Assembly: GCF_011682175.1 (NCBI RefSeq)
Contig: NZ_WHJG01000041.1
Location: 1 to 63,065 of the forward strand
Source: Massilia frigida
Lineage (GTDB): Bacteria; Pseudomonadota; Gammaproteobacteria; Burkholderiales; Burkholderiaceae_D
Direction: 5' to 3'
DNA: 63,065 nt
Shown: positions 17,555-26,712 of the stretch, one piece after another
Position numbering within the stretch: position 1 is the stretch's first letter
Layout of the letters: every line of letters starts with the position of its first letter
Program-made: the position numbers and the translations under genes
Notes under the pieces: model-generated
Told to the model about the DNA's origin: nothing
Databases searched by the model: none
What the model saw: only the letters and a program-made list of their open reading frames with translations

Positions 17555-18478
17555 ATGGCGTCACTGTGGATGTTATTTGCCAGCTTCGCCTTTGCCGCCA
17601 TGGGCGCGGCCGTGAAACTGGCATCGAGCGTGTATTCGACTTCCGAAATCGTCATGTACCGGGGCCTGGTCGGCACCGTCATGCTGCTCATCATGGTCAG
17701 GCACCAGGGACTGACCCTGCGCACCGTGTTCGTGAAAGACCACCTGTGGCGCAGCTTCGTGGGCGTGGTATCGCTGTGGATGTGGTTTTTCGCGATCGGC
17801 AAACTGCCGCTGGCCACCGCCGTCACCCTCAATTACATGGCGCCGATCTGGATCGCCGCCTTCCTGTTCTGCGCCGGCTGGTGGCATGCGAAAGACCATG
17901 TCGAGTGGCCGCTGGTCGTGGCCGTGATCATGAGCTTTGCCGGCGTCACGCTGGTGCTGCAGCCGGCCATCGCGGCCAACCAGTGGCTGGGCGGTGCGGT
18001 CGGCTTGCTCTCGAGCGTGCTCTCGGCGATGGCCTACATGCAGGTGCGGCGTTTGGGCCAGCTGGGCGAACCCGAGTTCCGCGTGGTGTTCTATTTTTCC
18101 GCGATGAGCGCCTGCGCCGGCCTGGCCGGCACCCTGCTGGAAGGACGCGGCGCCGGCCTGCCGCTATTGACCTCGCATACCTGGTACAGCGGCGGCCTGC
18201 TGCTGGCCACTGGCGTATCCGCCCTGTTCGCGCAGATCGCCATGACGCGCGCCTACCGCATCGGCAAGGTGCTGGTGGTGGCCAACCTGCAGTACACCGG
18301 CATCGTCTTTTCCAGCCTGTGGGGCATGCTGCTGTGGGGCGACCGCTTCAGCTGGTACGTGTGGCTCGGGATGGCGGTGATTCTTGTGTCGGGCATCGCC
18401 GCAACGTTTTACAATACACAAAGCACGCCGCGCGGCGCCGCCGTCAGCAAGACCGATCCCATCGCAAGCGAACTTTAA
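17555..18478 (+). CDS. EamA/DMT-superfamily transporter (copy 2, tandem paralogue)
   Basis: This 307-aa, ten-helix EamA protein is a tandem duplicate of the preceding gene; they share long blocks such as FAAMGAAVKLAS, SLWMWFFAIGKLPLATAVTL and KVLVVANLQYTGIVFSS. The DNA is almost identical in the block encoding VLVVANLQYTGIV, consistent with recent duplication or gene conversion. The C-terminus is a polar tail. Eight bases separate it from the sulfurtransferase gene. Confidence 0.9.
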   Translation: MASLWMLFASFAFAAMGAAVKLASSVYSTSEIVMYRGLVGTVMLLIMVRHQGLTLRTVFVKDHLWRSFVGVVSLWMWFFAIGKLPLATAVTLNYMAPIWIAAFLFCAGWWHAKDHVEWPLVVAVIMSFAGVTLVLQPAIAANQWLGGAVGLLSSVLSAMAYMQVRRLGQLGEPEFRVVFYFSAMSACAGLAGTLLEGRGAGLPLLTSHTWYSGGLLLATGVSALFAQIAMTRAYRIGKVLVVANLQYTGIVFSSLWGMLLWGDRFSWYVWLGMAVILVSGIAATFYNTQSTPRGAAVSKTDPIASEL

Positions 18479-18486
18479 GGACGCCC

Positions 18487-19338
18487 ATGTACACGACACT
18501 AATCTCCGCAGCCGACCTGGCCGGCCATATCGACAACCCGGCCTGGGTTATCGTCGACTGCCGCCATGACCTGATGAACCTGGCCGCCGGACGCGAGGCC
18601 TACGCCGCCGGCCATTTGCCGCACGCCCTGTTTGCCGATATCGAAACCGAGCTGTCGGGCGCCAAGCGCGGCGCCGACGGCGTGTTCCGGGGACGTCACC
18701 CGCTGCCGGTGCGCGCCGACCTGGTCGCCACCCTGCGCAGCTGGGGCATCGACGACGACAGCCAGGTGGTGGCCTACGACGCGCACGGCGGCATGTTCGC
18801 GGCGCGCCTGTGGTGGATGCTGCGCTGGGTCGGCCATCCGGCGGTGGCGGTGCTCGATGGCGGCCTGGCCGCATGGCAGGCGGCCGGACTGGCGCTGTCG
18901 ACGGCCCCGCAGTCGCCGCGCAGCGGCGCCATCACCGAACGCGCGGCGCTGGTAACGACCGTCTCGGCGGCCGACGTACTCGATAACATCGGCGGCGGCA
19001 AACGGGTGGTGCTCGACGCCCGCGCGGCTGACCGCTTTCGCGGCGAGAACGAGACCATCGATCCGGTCGGCGGCCATATTCCGGGCGCGAAAAACCGCTT
19101 CTTCAAGGATAACCTGGCACCGGACGGGCGCTTCAAGGATGCGGCCCAGCTCAAGGCCGAACTGGCGCCACTGGTGGGCAATCCGCCTGACGCCATCATG
19201 CAGTGCGGCTCGGGCGTGACCGCCTGCCACAACCTGCTGGCGCTGGAAGTAGCCGGGCTGCCGGGCGCCGCGCTGTACCCGGGCTCGTGGAGCGAGTGGT
19301 GCGCCGATCCGGCACGCCCGGTAGCCACCGGAACGTAA
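18487..19338 (+). CDS. Rhodanese-type sulfurtransferase (thiosulfate / 3-mercaptopyruvate)
   Basis: A two-rhodanese-domain protein of 283 aa. The N-terminal inactive domain (about 5-125) keeps WVIVDCRHDL and VVAYDAHGGMFAARLWWML. The C-terminal domain (about 155-280) has the catalytic cysteine C240 in the loop CGSGVTA, the form typical of 3-mercaptopyruvate sulfurtransferases. GGHIPGAKN precedes it. It moves sulfane sulfur to thiophilic acceptors. It is cotranscribed with the two EamA genes by spacing. Confidence 0.92.
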   Translation: MYTTLISAADLAGHIDNPAWVIVDCRHDLMNLAAGREAYAAGHLPHALFADIETELSGAKRGADGVFRGRHPLPVRADLVATLRSWGIDDDSQVVAYDAHGGMFAARLWWMLRWVGHPAVAVLDGGLAAWQAAGLALSTAPQSPRSGAITERAALVTTVSAADVLDNIGGGKRVVLDARAADRFRGENETIDPVGGHIPGAKNRFFKDNLAPDGRFKDAAQLKAELAPLVGNPPDAIMQCGSGVTACHNLLALEVAGLPGAALYPGSWSEWCADPARPVATGT

Positions 19339-19397
19339 AGCACCGGGCGGCGCGCTCCTGCGCTAACGCGCAGCATCGGTCGCCAGCGCCGCGCGGA

Positions 19398-20183
19398 TCA
19401 GTCGCCGCCTCCGCCGCAGCCGCCTCCGCAGCCGGAGTCGCCCCCGGCGTCGCTCGCGCCCTCGCAGGCGTCGCCGACGCAGATCGCCTGGCTGTCGCTG
19501 CTGCCGCGCCCTCCCCCGGTTTCAGCGGGCGTGCCGGTCTTGCGCGCGTGGCGGCGGTACTCGTCATCACTGATCAAGCCGGCGGCCAGCAACAGCGCCG
19601 GCGACAGGCTGTGGACATACGCCGGCACGCCGATGGCGCGTCCGCGCGCGTCGAGCGCGAGCGAAGCCACCTCACCGTTGAACAACAGGTAGCCGCGACC
19701 AGCCGGCATGGCCAGCACGCGGTCCAGTGCGAACAGGCGCGGCAAGTTGGGCCCGGCCACCGGCATGCGCTCGATCCTGCGCGCGTGCACCAGGCAGGCC
19801 GCCAACGCGCGCGCCATGCCGTCCCCCATATCGAGCGCTTCCACGTGCGGGATGACGCGACCGAAATGCTTGCGGCAAAACGCGTTCAGGCCGGTGGGCG
19901 AGAGGCGCATCCAGGCGTGCCACACCGAATCGGCCGCCATCGAGGGCAAGCCGCACGTCATGCTGCTGTGGCGTACGCAGTCGAAAAACGCCATCAAGCC
20001 TTCGGCGGCGCGGGCGAAAAAAAAGGCATCCTGCGGGATGCCTTTGAATTCGTGCTGCGCGGTGCGCTTCCAGAAGGGATACAGCGTCGCGGGGAGATCG
20101 GCCATTTCGGCGCGGTACGGTGATTGATGCGTGACCCGGGCGGCGCGATAGGTGTTGAGGTGATTCACTACGGTGCTGAGCAT
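19398..20183 (-). CDS. GRDP-like protein with Gly/Cys-rich tail
   Basis: A 261-aa protein starting at MLSTVVNHLNTY (20183). The middle contains DSVWHAWMRLSPTGLNAFCR followed by KHFGRVIPHVE, which resembles the WH-x-H...C...G..H region of GRDP-like (glycine-rich domain-containing protein) sequences. The upstream LYPFWKRTAQHEF also fits. The last 25 residues are a Gly/Cys run (DSGCGGGCGGGGD). No signal peptide. The function is unknown; the call rests on the WH/H pattern and the tail. Confidence 0.7.
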   Translation of the reverse strand: MLSTVVNHLNTYRAARVTHQSPYRAEMADLPATLYPFWKRTAQHEFKGIPQDAFFFARAAEGLMAFFDCVRHSSMTCGLPSMAADSVWHAWMRLSPTGLNAFCRKHFGRVIPHVEALDMGDGMARALAACLVHARRIERMPVAGPNLPRLFALDRVLAMPAGRGYLLFNGEVASLALDARGRAIGVPAYVHSLSPALLLAAGLISDDEYRRHARKTGTPAETGGGRGSSDSQAICVGDACEGASDAGGDSGCGGGCGGGGD

Positions 20184-20301
20184 GGTCGTCTTCTCCTTTT
20201 TTGTTTTTGTAATGAGCATAGCCTCGCATACTTTCATGACAGCTTGATGACAAGCGCACCGACTACTCCGGCATGGCGCTTGTCATCGCTTGCGGCCCAG
20301 C

Positions 20302-20574
20302 TCAGGCCGCCATCAGTCGCACGGACGAGATGGAATCATTCGGAATATTTACCGCTTCGACCCAGGAATAGCGGCCCGGTCCGAATACGCGCGATGCCGG
20401 TCCGCGATAATTGCTGTCGCGGTAAAACTTCCAGCGTCCCGATACGACGACGAACGACGATATTTTATCATTGAAAAAATTGTCGTCTGGCGCATTCAAG
20501 TTCGGCTCCGACCCATACAGATGTTTCTCGCGGCCCCGAAAATTGATATGCTGATATAGCACGGCTTCAGCCAT
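20302..20574 (-). CDS. Beta/gamma-crystallin domain mini-protein (copy 1)
   Basis: The 90-aa protein is one beta/gamma-crystallin domain made of two Greek-key motifs. Each carries the microbial calcium-binding signature [N/D][N/D]xx[S/T]S: NDKISSF and NDSISSV. The Tyr/Phe corners are in VLYQHINFRG and WKFYRDSNYRG. There is no signal peptide. GGAGG lies 6 bases before the ATG. It is the downstream member of a tandem pair. Confidence 0.9.
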   Translation of the reverse strand: MAEAVLYQHINFRGREKHLYGSEPNLNAPDDNFFNDKISSFVVVSGRWKFYRDSNYRGPASRVFGPGRYSWVEAVNIPNDSISSVRLMAA

Positions 20575-20655
20575 ATATCCTCCTTACCCGGTTACAGGCG
20601 GCAAGCGCGGCCCATGTCACGCCGGGGCGCATGCCGCTCCATCGGACAGTCCGGC

Positions 20656-20922
20656 TTACAGCTGGCGGACCGACGAAATGGAATCGTTCGGCACGTTCAC
20701 CGCTTCGACCCAGTTATAACGGCCCGGTCCGAATACCTGCGACGCCGGCCCATGGAAATTGCTATCGCGGTAGAACTGCCAGCGGCCCGACAGCACCACA
20801 AACGAAGAAATGCGATCGTTGAAAAAATTATCGTCGGGGGCATTCAGATTCGTTTCCGACCCGAATAAATGTTTATGCGCACCGTGATAATTAGCATGTT
20901 CAAACAGGACGATTTCAGCCAT
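20656..20922 (-). CDS. Beta/gamma-crystallin domain mini-protein (copy 2)
   Basis: A close paralogue of the neighbouring gene: 88 aa, same two Greek keys (VLFEHANYHG, WQFYRDSNFHG) and same calcium signatures (NDRISSF, NDSISSV). The start is MAEIVLF at 20922, with GGGAGGATAT just upstream, the same leader as copy 1. The more upstream in-frame ATG (20934) would place the ribosome site inside the gene. Probably a calcium-stabilised cytoplasmic or surface protein; the role is unknown. Confidence 0.9.
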   Translation of the reverse strand: MAEIVLFEHANYHGAHKHLFGSETNLNAPDDNFFNDRISSFVVLSGRWQFYRDSNFHGPASQVFGPGRYNWVEAVNVPNDSISSVRQL

Positions 20923-21083
20923 ATATCCTCCCAAACTGGCTGCGAGGCAAAAAGGTGGTCTCGCTTCACCGGCTTGCTACTTCAGCCTTCAGCATAAAAG
21001 ACGCTGGCGAGCCGGGCAATAGCGCGGACTTGAGCGGGACTAAAGGCAGGCGCATTACCGCGCCTGGTGTATAACATGGGGAA

Positions 21084-21112
21084 ATTAGATAGCCGGACCG
21101 GAAGAATTTCAA
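21084..21112 (-). promoter_or_regulatory. Sigma-70-type promoter for the crystallin pair
   Basis: On the minus strand TTGAAA (21112-21107), a 17-base spacer and TCTAAT (21089-21084) match consensus at five of six positions in each box. It lies about 160 bases before the copy-2 start, so a long leader is implied. The leader region 20935-21080 shows no gene. Confidence 0.5.
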
Positions 21113-21142
21113 TCGCGGGCGGCAAAATTGCCGCTGCGATGC

Positions 21143-21961
21143 CTAGCGTCCGCGCGTGAGAAACAGCACGATCAGCACGCCCACGCCGATCAGCAATACT
21201 TGCGGAACGGATTCGCGCACAGTGGCGCGGCGTTGCATCTGCGGCATCAGATCGCTGACGGCAATGTACAGGAAGCCCGAGGAAGCAAATACCAGCACGT
21301 ACGGAATCAGTCCGCTGGCGCGGTCCAGGGTGAAATAGCCGAGCAAACCGCCGGCCACGGCCATCAGGCTGCACAGCAGGTTGAACAGATAGGCGCGCGT
21401 GCGCGAAAAGCCGGCATTGAGCAAGACGATGAAGTCGCCGATTTCCTGCGGGATTTCATGGGCGATGATGGCCAGCCCGGTGACGATGCCCAGTTCCGGA
21501 TTGGCCAGGAAGGCCGCGGCGATCAGGATGCCATCGGTAAAATTGTGCATGCCGTCGCCCAGCAAGATCATCCAGCCAGCCTTGCCTGCTTCGCGCTTGT
21601 CGTGGCCGTGGGCATGATGATGACCATCGCCTTCATGATGGTGCGAATGGCGCAGGATGGCGAACTTTTCCAGCATGAAAAACGCAAGCAATCCGGCCAG
21701 CAAGGTAGCGAACAGGCTGCGCGCATCGGCGCCCGACTCGAACGCTTCCGGCAAGGCATGCAGGAGCGAGGTCGACAGCATGATCCCGACCGACAGGCTG
21801 ACCATGCGCTCGACCATTTTCGACAGCAGGGCGAACGAAAACACGGCAGCGGCGGAAATGCTGAGCACACCCCCGATGGTCGTTGCCAGCAGGATGGAAA
21901 TGAGGGTCGAATCGATTTTGAAGCCTCTTGAACGGTCTTGCGACAATCGCAAGCCGGGCAT
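21143..21961 (-). CDS. ZIP-family metal transporter
   Basis: An inner-membrane divalent-metal importer with eight predicted helices. The His-rich loop HSHHHEGDGHHHAHGHD lies between helices 3 and 4. The binuclear metal site is in helix 4 (LLGDGMHNFTDGILIAAAF) and helix 5 (IIAHEIPQEIGDF), both with the conserved His/Asn/Glu ligands. Likely zinc, perhaps iron or manganese. The open frame reaches 22039 but MPGLRLSQ at 21961 is the better start; the first helix begins at IDSTLISILL. Confidence 0.92.
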   Translation of the reverse strand: MPGLRLSQDRSRGFKIDSTLISILLATTIGGVLSISAAAVFSFALLSKMVERMVSLSVGIMLSTSLLHALPEAFESGADARSLFATLLAGLLAFFMLEKFAILRHSHHHEGDGHHHAHGHDKREAGKAGWMILLGDGMHNFTDGILIAAAFLANPELGIVTGLAIIAHEIPQEIGDFIVLLNAGFSRTRAYLFNLLCSLMAVAGGLLGYFTLDRASGLIPYVLVFASSGFLYIAVSDLMPQMQRRATVRESVPQVLLIGVGVLIVLFLTRGR

Positions 21962-22090
21962 TGTACCGCTCCGGGCCGCCGGCCGCCCAGTTCGGTGCCA
22001 TCGGGACCAAACCGGGCGCGCCGCTAGCGCAGGCGCCATCGCACCCCGCAGCGCCCGTATCGGGGGCCGCAGGGCGCGATGGCCGGTGCC

Positions 22091-23344
22091 TTACGGCGCC
22101 AGTTGCAGGTTGACGTTGGCCTTGTCGCCAGCCGCCACATCGACCACGGCCACCGTTTTGCTGATGTAACCGGTAGCGAGCGCGTCGACGCGATACCCGC
22201 CCAGGCCCTGGACTGGCGTGACCGGGCCGAAGGTCAGCGGCAGGGATGCACCATAATTGGCGTACTGCGGCGCGACGACTGGCAGGGCGCTAATCGAATA
22301 CGCGCCGCCGGCGCCGGCATCGCGCGCCTGGATCACCACGGTTTTGCCCGCAGACACAGTCTGCATCACCTTGACAAACGGCGTCACGGTCGCTTTCGCG
22401 GGCAGCAAGGTGACCGTGCCGCTGATGGTGCGGGTCAGGCTGACCGGCATGCTGATCGGCGCGGCCGCCGTGCTGATGGCGATGGTGCCGGTGGTGCTGG
22501 CCACAGGCACGCCGCCGATCACGGCCGCCGCGCGGCCACTGCCGACGATGACGATGTCGTAGGCGCCCGGGACCAGGCGGCTGAGCGCAAACGCGCCACT
22601 GGACGGATCGGCCACCACGCTGCTGACCACGCTGCCGTTTTGCTGGGCGCTCACCACCACGCCATCGCGCGCGAAGACCGGGCTGATAAAGCCGGTGATG
22701 CCGTTGGCCGTGCCCGGCACGACGGTCACGACCGGCGACAGCAGGTAGCCGCCGGCAGCCTTGGTGACGACCGAGCGGCAGGCGTCGAAATCGAGCACCA
22801 GGCCATAAGGCTGGCCGGCCACGACCTCGAAGTCGCTGATGATCTTCACGCCCGACTGGATGGCGGACGGGGTTTCCAAGGTCGTTTCAGACTTGGTGGC
22901 GGTCGGCGTGACGGTGTTGGCGAAACCGTTGCCGGTGTTCGGATCGAGCATCAGGCGCACCTGGCTGTAGCGGCCGGCCGGCACCTCGGTCGAACCGAGC
23001 GCATCGAGCTTGCCATTGGTCAGGTCGAGCAGATTGATCTTGCGCGGCGACGCCAGCACCACATCGGACCAGCCGCCATCGGTATCGACCGCGGCTGCGC
23101 TCTTGTGCACGCGCACCTTGCTGATGGTGACGTTGACCGCATCGAAGCCGCAGGCCGGCGCATCGGTCAGGGACACGTTCAGGGTGCCGGTCGTGCCGCC
23201 GATGGGCGGCGGCGTGCCGTTACCATTACCGTTGCCGTTGGTGCGATTGGCGCCGGGATTGCCGCCGCCGCCGCCGCAGGCAGTCAGCGCCAGGGCGGCC
23301 AATATGGTGCTTGCCGTGCCAAGGCGGATAAATGTGCTCTTCAT
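22091..23344 (-). CDS. DUF4382-domain lipoprotein
   Basis: A 417-aa outer-envelope lipoprotein: the signal peptide ends in LAALALTAC (lipobox, Cys about residue 23), followed by a Gly/Asn-rich linker. The DUF4382 domain (about 52-210) begins GTLNVSLTDAPACGFDAVNVTI. The C-terminal half contains carboxypeptidase-regulatory-like beta segments (SGAFALSRLVPGAYDIVIVG; SGTVTLLPAKA). Function is unknown. It stands between ZIP and polA with its own upstream gap. Confidence 0.85.
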   Translation of the reverse strand: MKSTFIRLGTASTILAALALTACGGGGGNPGANRTNGNGNGNGTPPPIGGTTGTLNVSLTDAPACGFDAVNVTISKVRVHKSAAAVDTDGGWSDVVLASPRKINLLDLTNGKLDALGSTEVPAGRYSQVRLMLDPNTGNGFANTVTPTATKSETTLETPSAIQSGVKIISDFEVVAGQPYGLVLDFDACRSVVTKAAGGYLLSPVVTVVPGTANGITGFISPVFARDGVVVSAQQNGSVVSSVVADPSSGAFALSRLVPGAYDIVIVGSGRAAAVIGGVPVASTTGTIAISTAAAPISMPVSLTRTISGTVTLLPAKATVTPFVKVMQTVSAGKTVVIQARDAGAGGAYSISALPVVAPQYANYGASLPLTFGPVTPVQGLGGYRVDALATGYISKTVAVVDVAAGDKANVNLQLAP

Positions 23345-23394
23345 CGTTCCCTCTTTCAGTAGGTATGTATATTAGTAGGTATCTATACGTTATA

Positions 23395-26139
23395 TTAGTG
23401 TGCTTCGTCCCAGTTTTTGCCAATACCCACTTCGGCCAGCAAGGGCACCTTCAGGGCCGCCACGCCCGCCATCAATTGCGGCAGCCTGGTCTTGACCAGC
23501 TCCAGTTCCGCCTGCGGCACTTCCAGCACGAGTTCATCGTGCACCTGCATGATCATGCGCGTGGCCAGCTTGTCCGTCTCCAGCCAGTCCTGCACCGCGA
23601 TCATGGCCAGCTTGATCAGGTCCGCCGCCGTGCCCTGCATCGGCGCGTTGATCGCGGCCCGTTCCGCGCCCTGGCGGCGCGGCCCGTTCGGCGAATTAAT
23701 CTCCGGCAGCCAGAGGCGCCGCCCGAACACGGTTTCGACGTAGCCGCGCGCCTTGGCCTGCATGCGCGTGTCTTCCATGTACTGGCGCACGCCGGAAAAG
23801 CGCGCGAAGTACTTGTCGATATAGTTTTGCGCCGCCGAGCGTTCGATGCCCAGGTTGGCGGCCAGCCCGAAGGCGCTCATGCCGTAGATCAGGCCGAAGT
23901 TGATGACCTTTGCATAGCGCCGCTGCTCGCCCTGCACTTCCGCCGGCGGCACGCCGAAGATTTCGGCGGCGGTGGCGCGGTGGATATCCTCGCCCTCGGC
24001 GAACGCGCGCAGCATGGCCGCGTCTTCCGAAATATGGGCCATGATGCGCAGCTCGATCTGCGAATAGTCGGCCGACACGATCACATTGCCCGGACCGGCG
24101 ATGAAGGCTTCGCGGATGCGGCGCCCTTCGGCGGTGCGGATCGGGATGTTCTGCAGATTCGGCTCGTTCGACGACAGGCGTCCCGTCACGGCAACCGCCT
24201 GCGCATAGTTGGTGTGCACGCGGCCGGTCTCGCGGTTGACCATCTTGGGCAGCTTGTCGGTGTAGGTCGACTTGAGCTTGGACATGCCGCGGTATTCGAG
24301 CAGGATTTTCGGCAGCGGAAAATCCTCGGCCAGCTTTTGCAGCACTTCCTCGTCGGTCGACGGCGCCCCGCTCGGGGTCTTTTTGATCACCGGCAGCTGC
24401 AGCTTGACGAAGAAGATCTCGCCGATCTGCTTGGGCGAACCGAGATTGAACGGACCGCCGGCCAGCTCGTAGGCCTTCTGTTCGAGCTCCATGATGCGCG
24501 CACCGAGTTCGCCCGACTGCACATTCAACAGTTCGGCGTCGATCAGCACCCCGTTGCGCTCGATCTTGTGCAGCACCACGGAGGTGGGCAGCTCGATCTG
24601 GCGGTAGATGAAATTGAGTTTGTCGTCGCTCTCGACATGGCCCTTCATGGCCTGGTGCAGGCGCAGGGTGATGTCGGAATCCTCGGCCGCGTATTCGGTC
24701 GCGCGCTCGAGGTCCACCTGGTCGAAGCAGATCTGGCCGGCGCCCTTGCCGCATACATCGGTAAACGGAATCGTGGTGTAGCCCAGGTGGCGCAAGGCCA
24801 TGCTGTCCATGTCGTGCGGCTTGTGCGACTCGAACACGTATGACTGCAGCAAGGTGTCGTGCCGGATGCCGCGCAGGGTCACCCCGTGGTTGGCGAAAAT
24901 GTGGCTGTCGTACTTGAGGTTCTGGCCGACCTTCGGTTTCGACGCATCTTCCAGCCACGGCTTCATGCGCGCCAGGAGCGCCTCGCGGTTCAATTGTTCG
25001 GGCACGCCGGCGTAGCGGTGCGCCAGCGGGATGTATGCGCCCTTGCCCGCTTCGACCGACAGCGAAATGCCGACCATCTGCGCCGTCATCGGGTCGAGCG
25101 AGGTGGTTTCGGTATCGACCGAGGTCAGTTCGGCGGCATCGACCAGCGCCAGCCAGCGTTCCAGGTCGGCCTCGGTGACCACCGTTTCGTACTCGCCGCG
25201 CATGACCGGCACCAGCGCGCCTGGGAACAGGTCGCCCTCGGGGGAATTGAGCAGTGCGCGCGGAGCGCCCTCGTCGTCGCGCTGGCTCACTTCGCGCAGC
25301 AAGGTCTTGAAGCCGTAACGCTCGAAGAAGGCTTTCAAGCCATCCTTGTTTTCCGGCTGCGCCACCAGGGTATCGGTGATCGACGCCATGTGCGCGGCCA
25401 GGTCGCAATCGGTCTTGACGGTGATCAGGGCGCGGCCCTGCGGCAGCCATGGGAGGGCCTGGCGCAGGTTCTCGCCGACCGCGCCGCCGATGGACGCCGC
25501 GTTGGCGATCACGCCATCGAGGCTATCGTGCAGCGCCAGCCACTTGAGGGCGGTCTTGGGGCCGCACTTGGCCACGCCCGGGATATTGTCGACCGTGTCG
25601 CCGATGAGTGTGAGGTAATCGATGATGCGCTTGGGCGGCACGCCGAACTTGGCCAGTACGCCGGCTTCGTCGAGCTTCTCGTTGCTCATCGTGTTAATCA
25701 GGGTGACCTTGTCGTTGACCAGCTGCGCCAGGTCCTTGTCGCCGGTGGAAACGACGGTGTCCATGCCCAGGCTGGAAGCCTGGACCGACAGCGTGCCGAT
25801 GACATCGTCGGCCTCGACGCCGTCGACCATCAGGATCGGCCAGCCCATGTGGCGCACCACTTCGTGGATCGGCTCGATTTGCAGGCGCAAGTCATCCGGC
25901 ATGGACGCGCGCGTGGCCTTGTATTCCGGATACATATCGTCGCGAAAAGTCTTGCCCTTGGCATCGAACACGCAAGCGATGTAAGCGGCCGGATAATCCT
26001 GGCGCAAGCGGCGCAGCATATTGACCATGCCGTGCATGGCGCCGGTGGGATGGCCGTCGGGGCTGCGCAGGTCTGGCAGGGCGTGAAAAGCACGGTAAAG
26101 ATAACTGGAACCGTCGACTAACAGCAGGGTATTTTGCAT
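23395..26139 (-). CDS. polA: DNA polymerase I
   Basis: Polymerase for Okazaki-fragment maturation and repair, 914 aa. The 5' nuclease domain (about 1-290) starts LLVDGSSYLYRAFHALP and has DGVEADDVIGTL. The 3'-5' exonuclease domain has its DxE motif (SVDTETTSLDPM), so proofreading should be active. Polymerase motifs A (DYSQIELRIMAH), B (RRYAKVINFGLIYGMSAFG) and C (QVHDELVLEV) are intact. The start is MQNTLLLVDG at 26139 rather than the upstream ATG at 26196. Confidence 0.98.
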   Translation of the reverse strand: MQNTLLLVDGSSYLYRAFHALPDLRSPDGHPTGAMHGMVNMLRRLRQDYPAAYIACVFDAKGKTFRDDMYPEYKATRASMPDDLRLQIEPIHEVVRHMGWPILMVDGVEADDVIGTLSVQASSLGMDTVVSTGDKDLAQLVNDKVTLINTMSNEKLDEAGVLAKFGVPPKRIIDYLTLIGDTVDNIPGVAKCGPKTALKWLALHDSLDGVIANAASIGGAVGENLRQALPWLPQGRALITVKTDCDLAAHMASITDTLVAQPENKDGLKAFFERYGFKTLLREVSQRDDEGAPRALLNSPEGDLFPGALVPVMRGEYETVVTEADLERWLALVDAAELTSVDTETTSLDPMTAQMVGISLSVEAGKGAYIPLAHRYAGVPEQLNREALLARMKPWLEDASKPKVGQNLKYDSHIFANHGVTLRGIRHDTLLQSYVFESHKPHDMDSMALRHLGYTTIPFTDVCGKGAGQICFDQVDLERATEYAAEDSDITLRLHQAMKGHVESDDKLNFIYRQIELPTSVVLHKIERNGVLIDAELLNVQSGELGARIMELEQKAYELAGGPFNLGSPKQIGEIFFVKLQLPVIKKTPSGAPSTDEEVLQKLAEDFPLPKILLEYRGMSKLKSTYTDKLPKMVNRETGRVHTNYAQAVAVTGRLSSNEPNLQNIPIRTAEGRRIREAFIAGPGNVIVSADYSQIELRIMAHISEDAAMLRAFAEGEDIHRATAAEIFGVPPAEVQGEQRRYAKVINFGLIYGMSAFGLAANLGIERSAAQNYIDKYFARFSGVRQYMEDTRMQAKARGYVETVFGRRLWLPEINSPNGPRRQGAERAAINAPMQGTAADLIKLAMIAVQDWLETDKLATRMIMQVHDELVLEVPQAELELVKTRLPQLMAGVAALKVPLLAEVGIGKNWDEAH

Positions 26140-26228
26140 AGTGCCAAAAATGAGGTTGAGCCGGGACAGGAGCGGGCGCGGCAGCGTACCGGTCATTATC
26201 GCAGAAAGCGCGGCTGGCCCGAAGCGCG

Positions 26229-26709
26229 AACCGGGGTCTGACCTCTGACTAGCAATTTTTGTGTCGCCTAACCGGGGTCAGAGCTCTGACTAGCAATTTT
26301 TGTGTTGCCTAACCGAGATTTGACCCCGGTCAGGCAACTTTTGACGCCGATTCCTCGCAAAACTGGGCGCTGTGCCGTGTTTTGCAACGGTTTTGCGCCT
26401 TTTAGCGGTTTTGTTGCTAATTAGAGGTCAGACCCCGGTTGTAGGAGGTGGACTCGGGCGGTAGGAATTCCACTGGCTTAGACGATGTCTAACCGGGGTC
26501 AGAGCTCTGACTAGCAACTTTTGTGTTGCCTAACCGAGATTTGACCACGGCCAGGCAACTTTTGACGCCGATTCCTTGCAAAACCGGGCCCTGTGCCGTG
26601 TTTTGCAGCGGTTTTGCGCCTTTCAGCGGTTTTGTTGCTAATCAGAGGTCAGACCCCGGTTGTAGGAGGTGACCTTGGGCGGTAGTAATTGTACTGGCCT
26701 GGACGATGT
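26229..26709. repeat. Tandem 221-bp palindrome-ended intergenic repeat (MITE/REP-like)
   Basis: Two near-identical 221-bp units (26268-26488 and 26489-26709) follow a partial copy of the 5' end (26229-26267). The outer ends are inverted: AACCGGGGTCTGACCTCTGA.. at 26229-26255 is the complement of 26414-26440 (two mismatches) and of 26635-26661 (one mismatch), 27 bases each. Inside each unit are more palindromes: GTTGCCT..AGGCAAC and GCAAAAC..GTTTTGC. There is no ORF. This fills most of the 632-base gap 26140-26771. Confidence 0.85.
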
Positions 26710-26712
26710 GTT

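Noticed and set aside
20982-21142. Tail of a minus-strand open frame beyond the ZIP gene
   Set aside because: Most of it is a frame shadow of the ZIP gene; the remaining 30 or so codons overlap a good promoter and have no recognisable similarity.
26229-26709. Repeat region, considered as a replication origin or an sRNA gene
   Set aside because: No DnaA-box cluster is seen and no promoter inside it drives a defined transcript; tandem copies with inverted ends fit a mobile repeat better.
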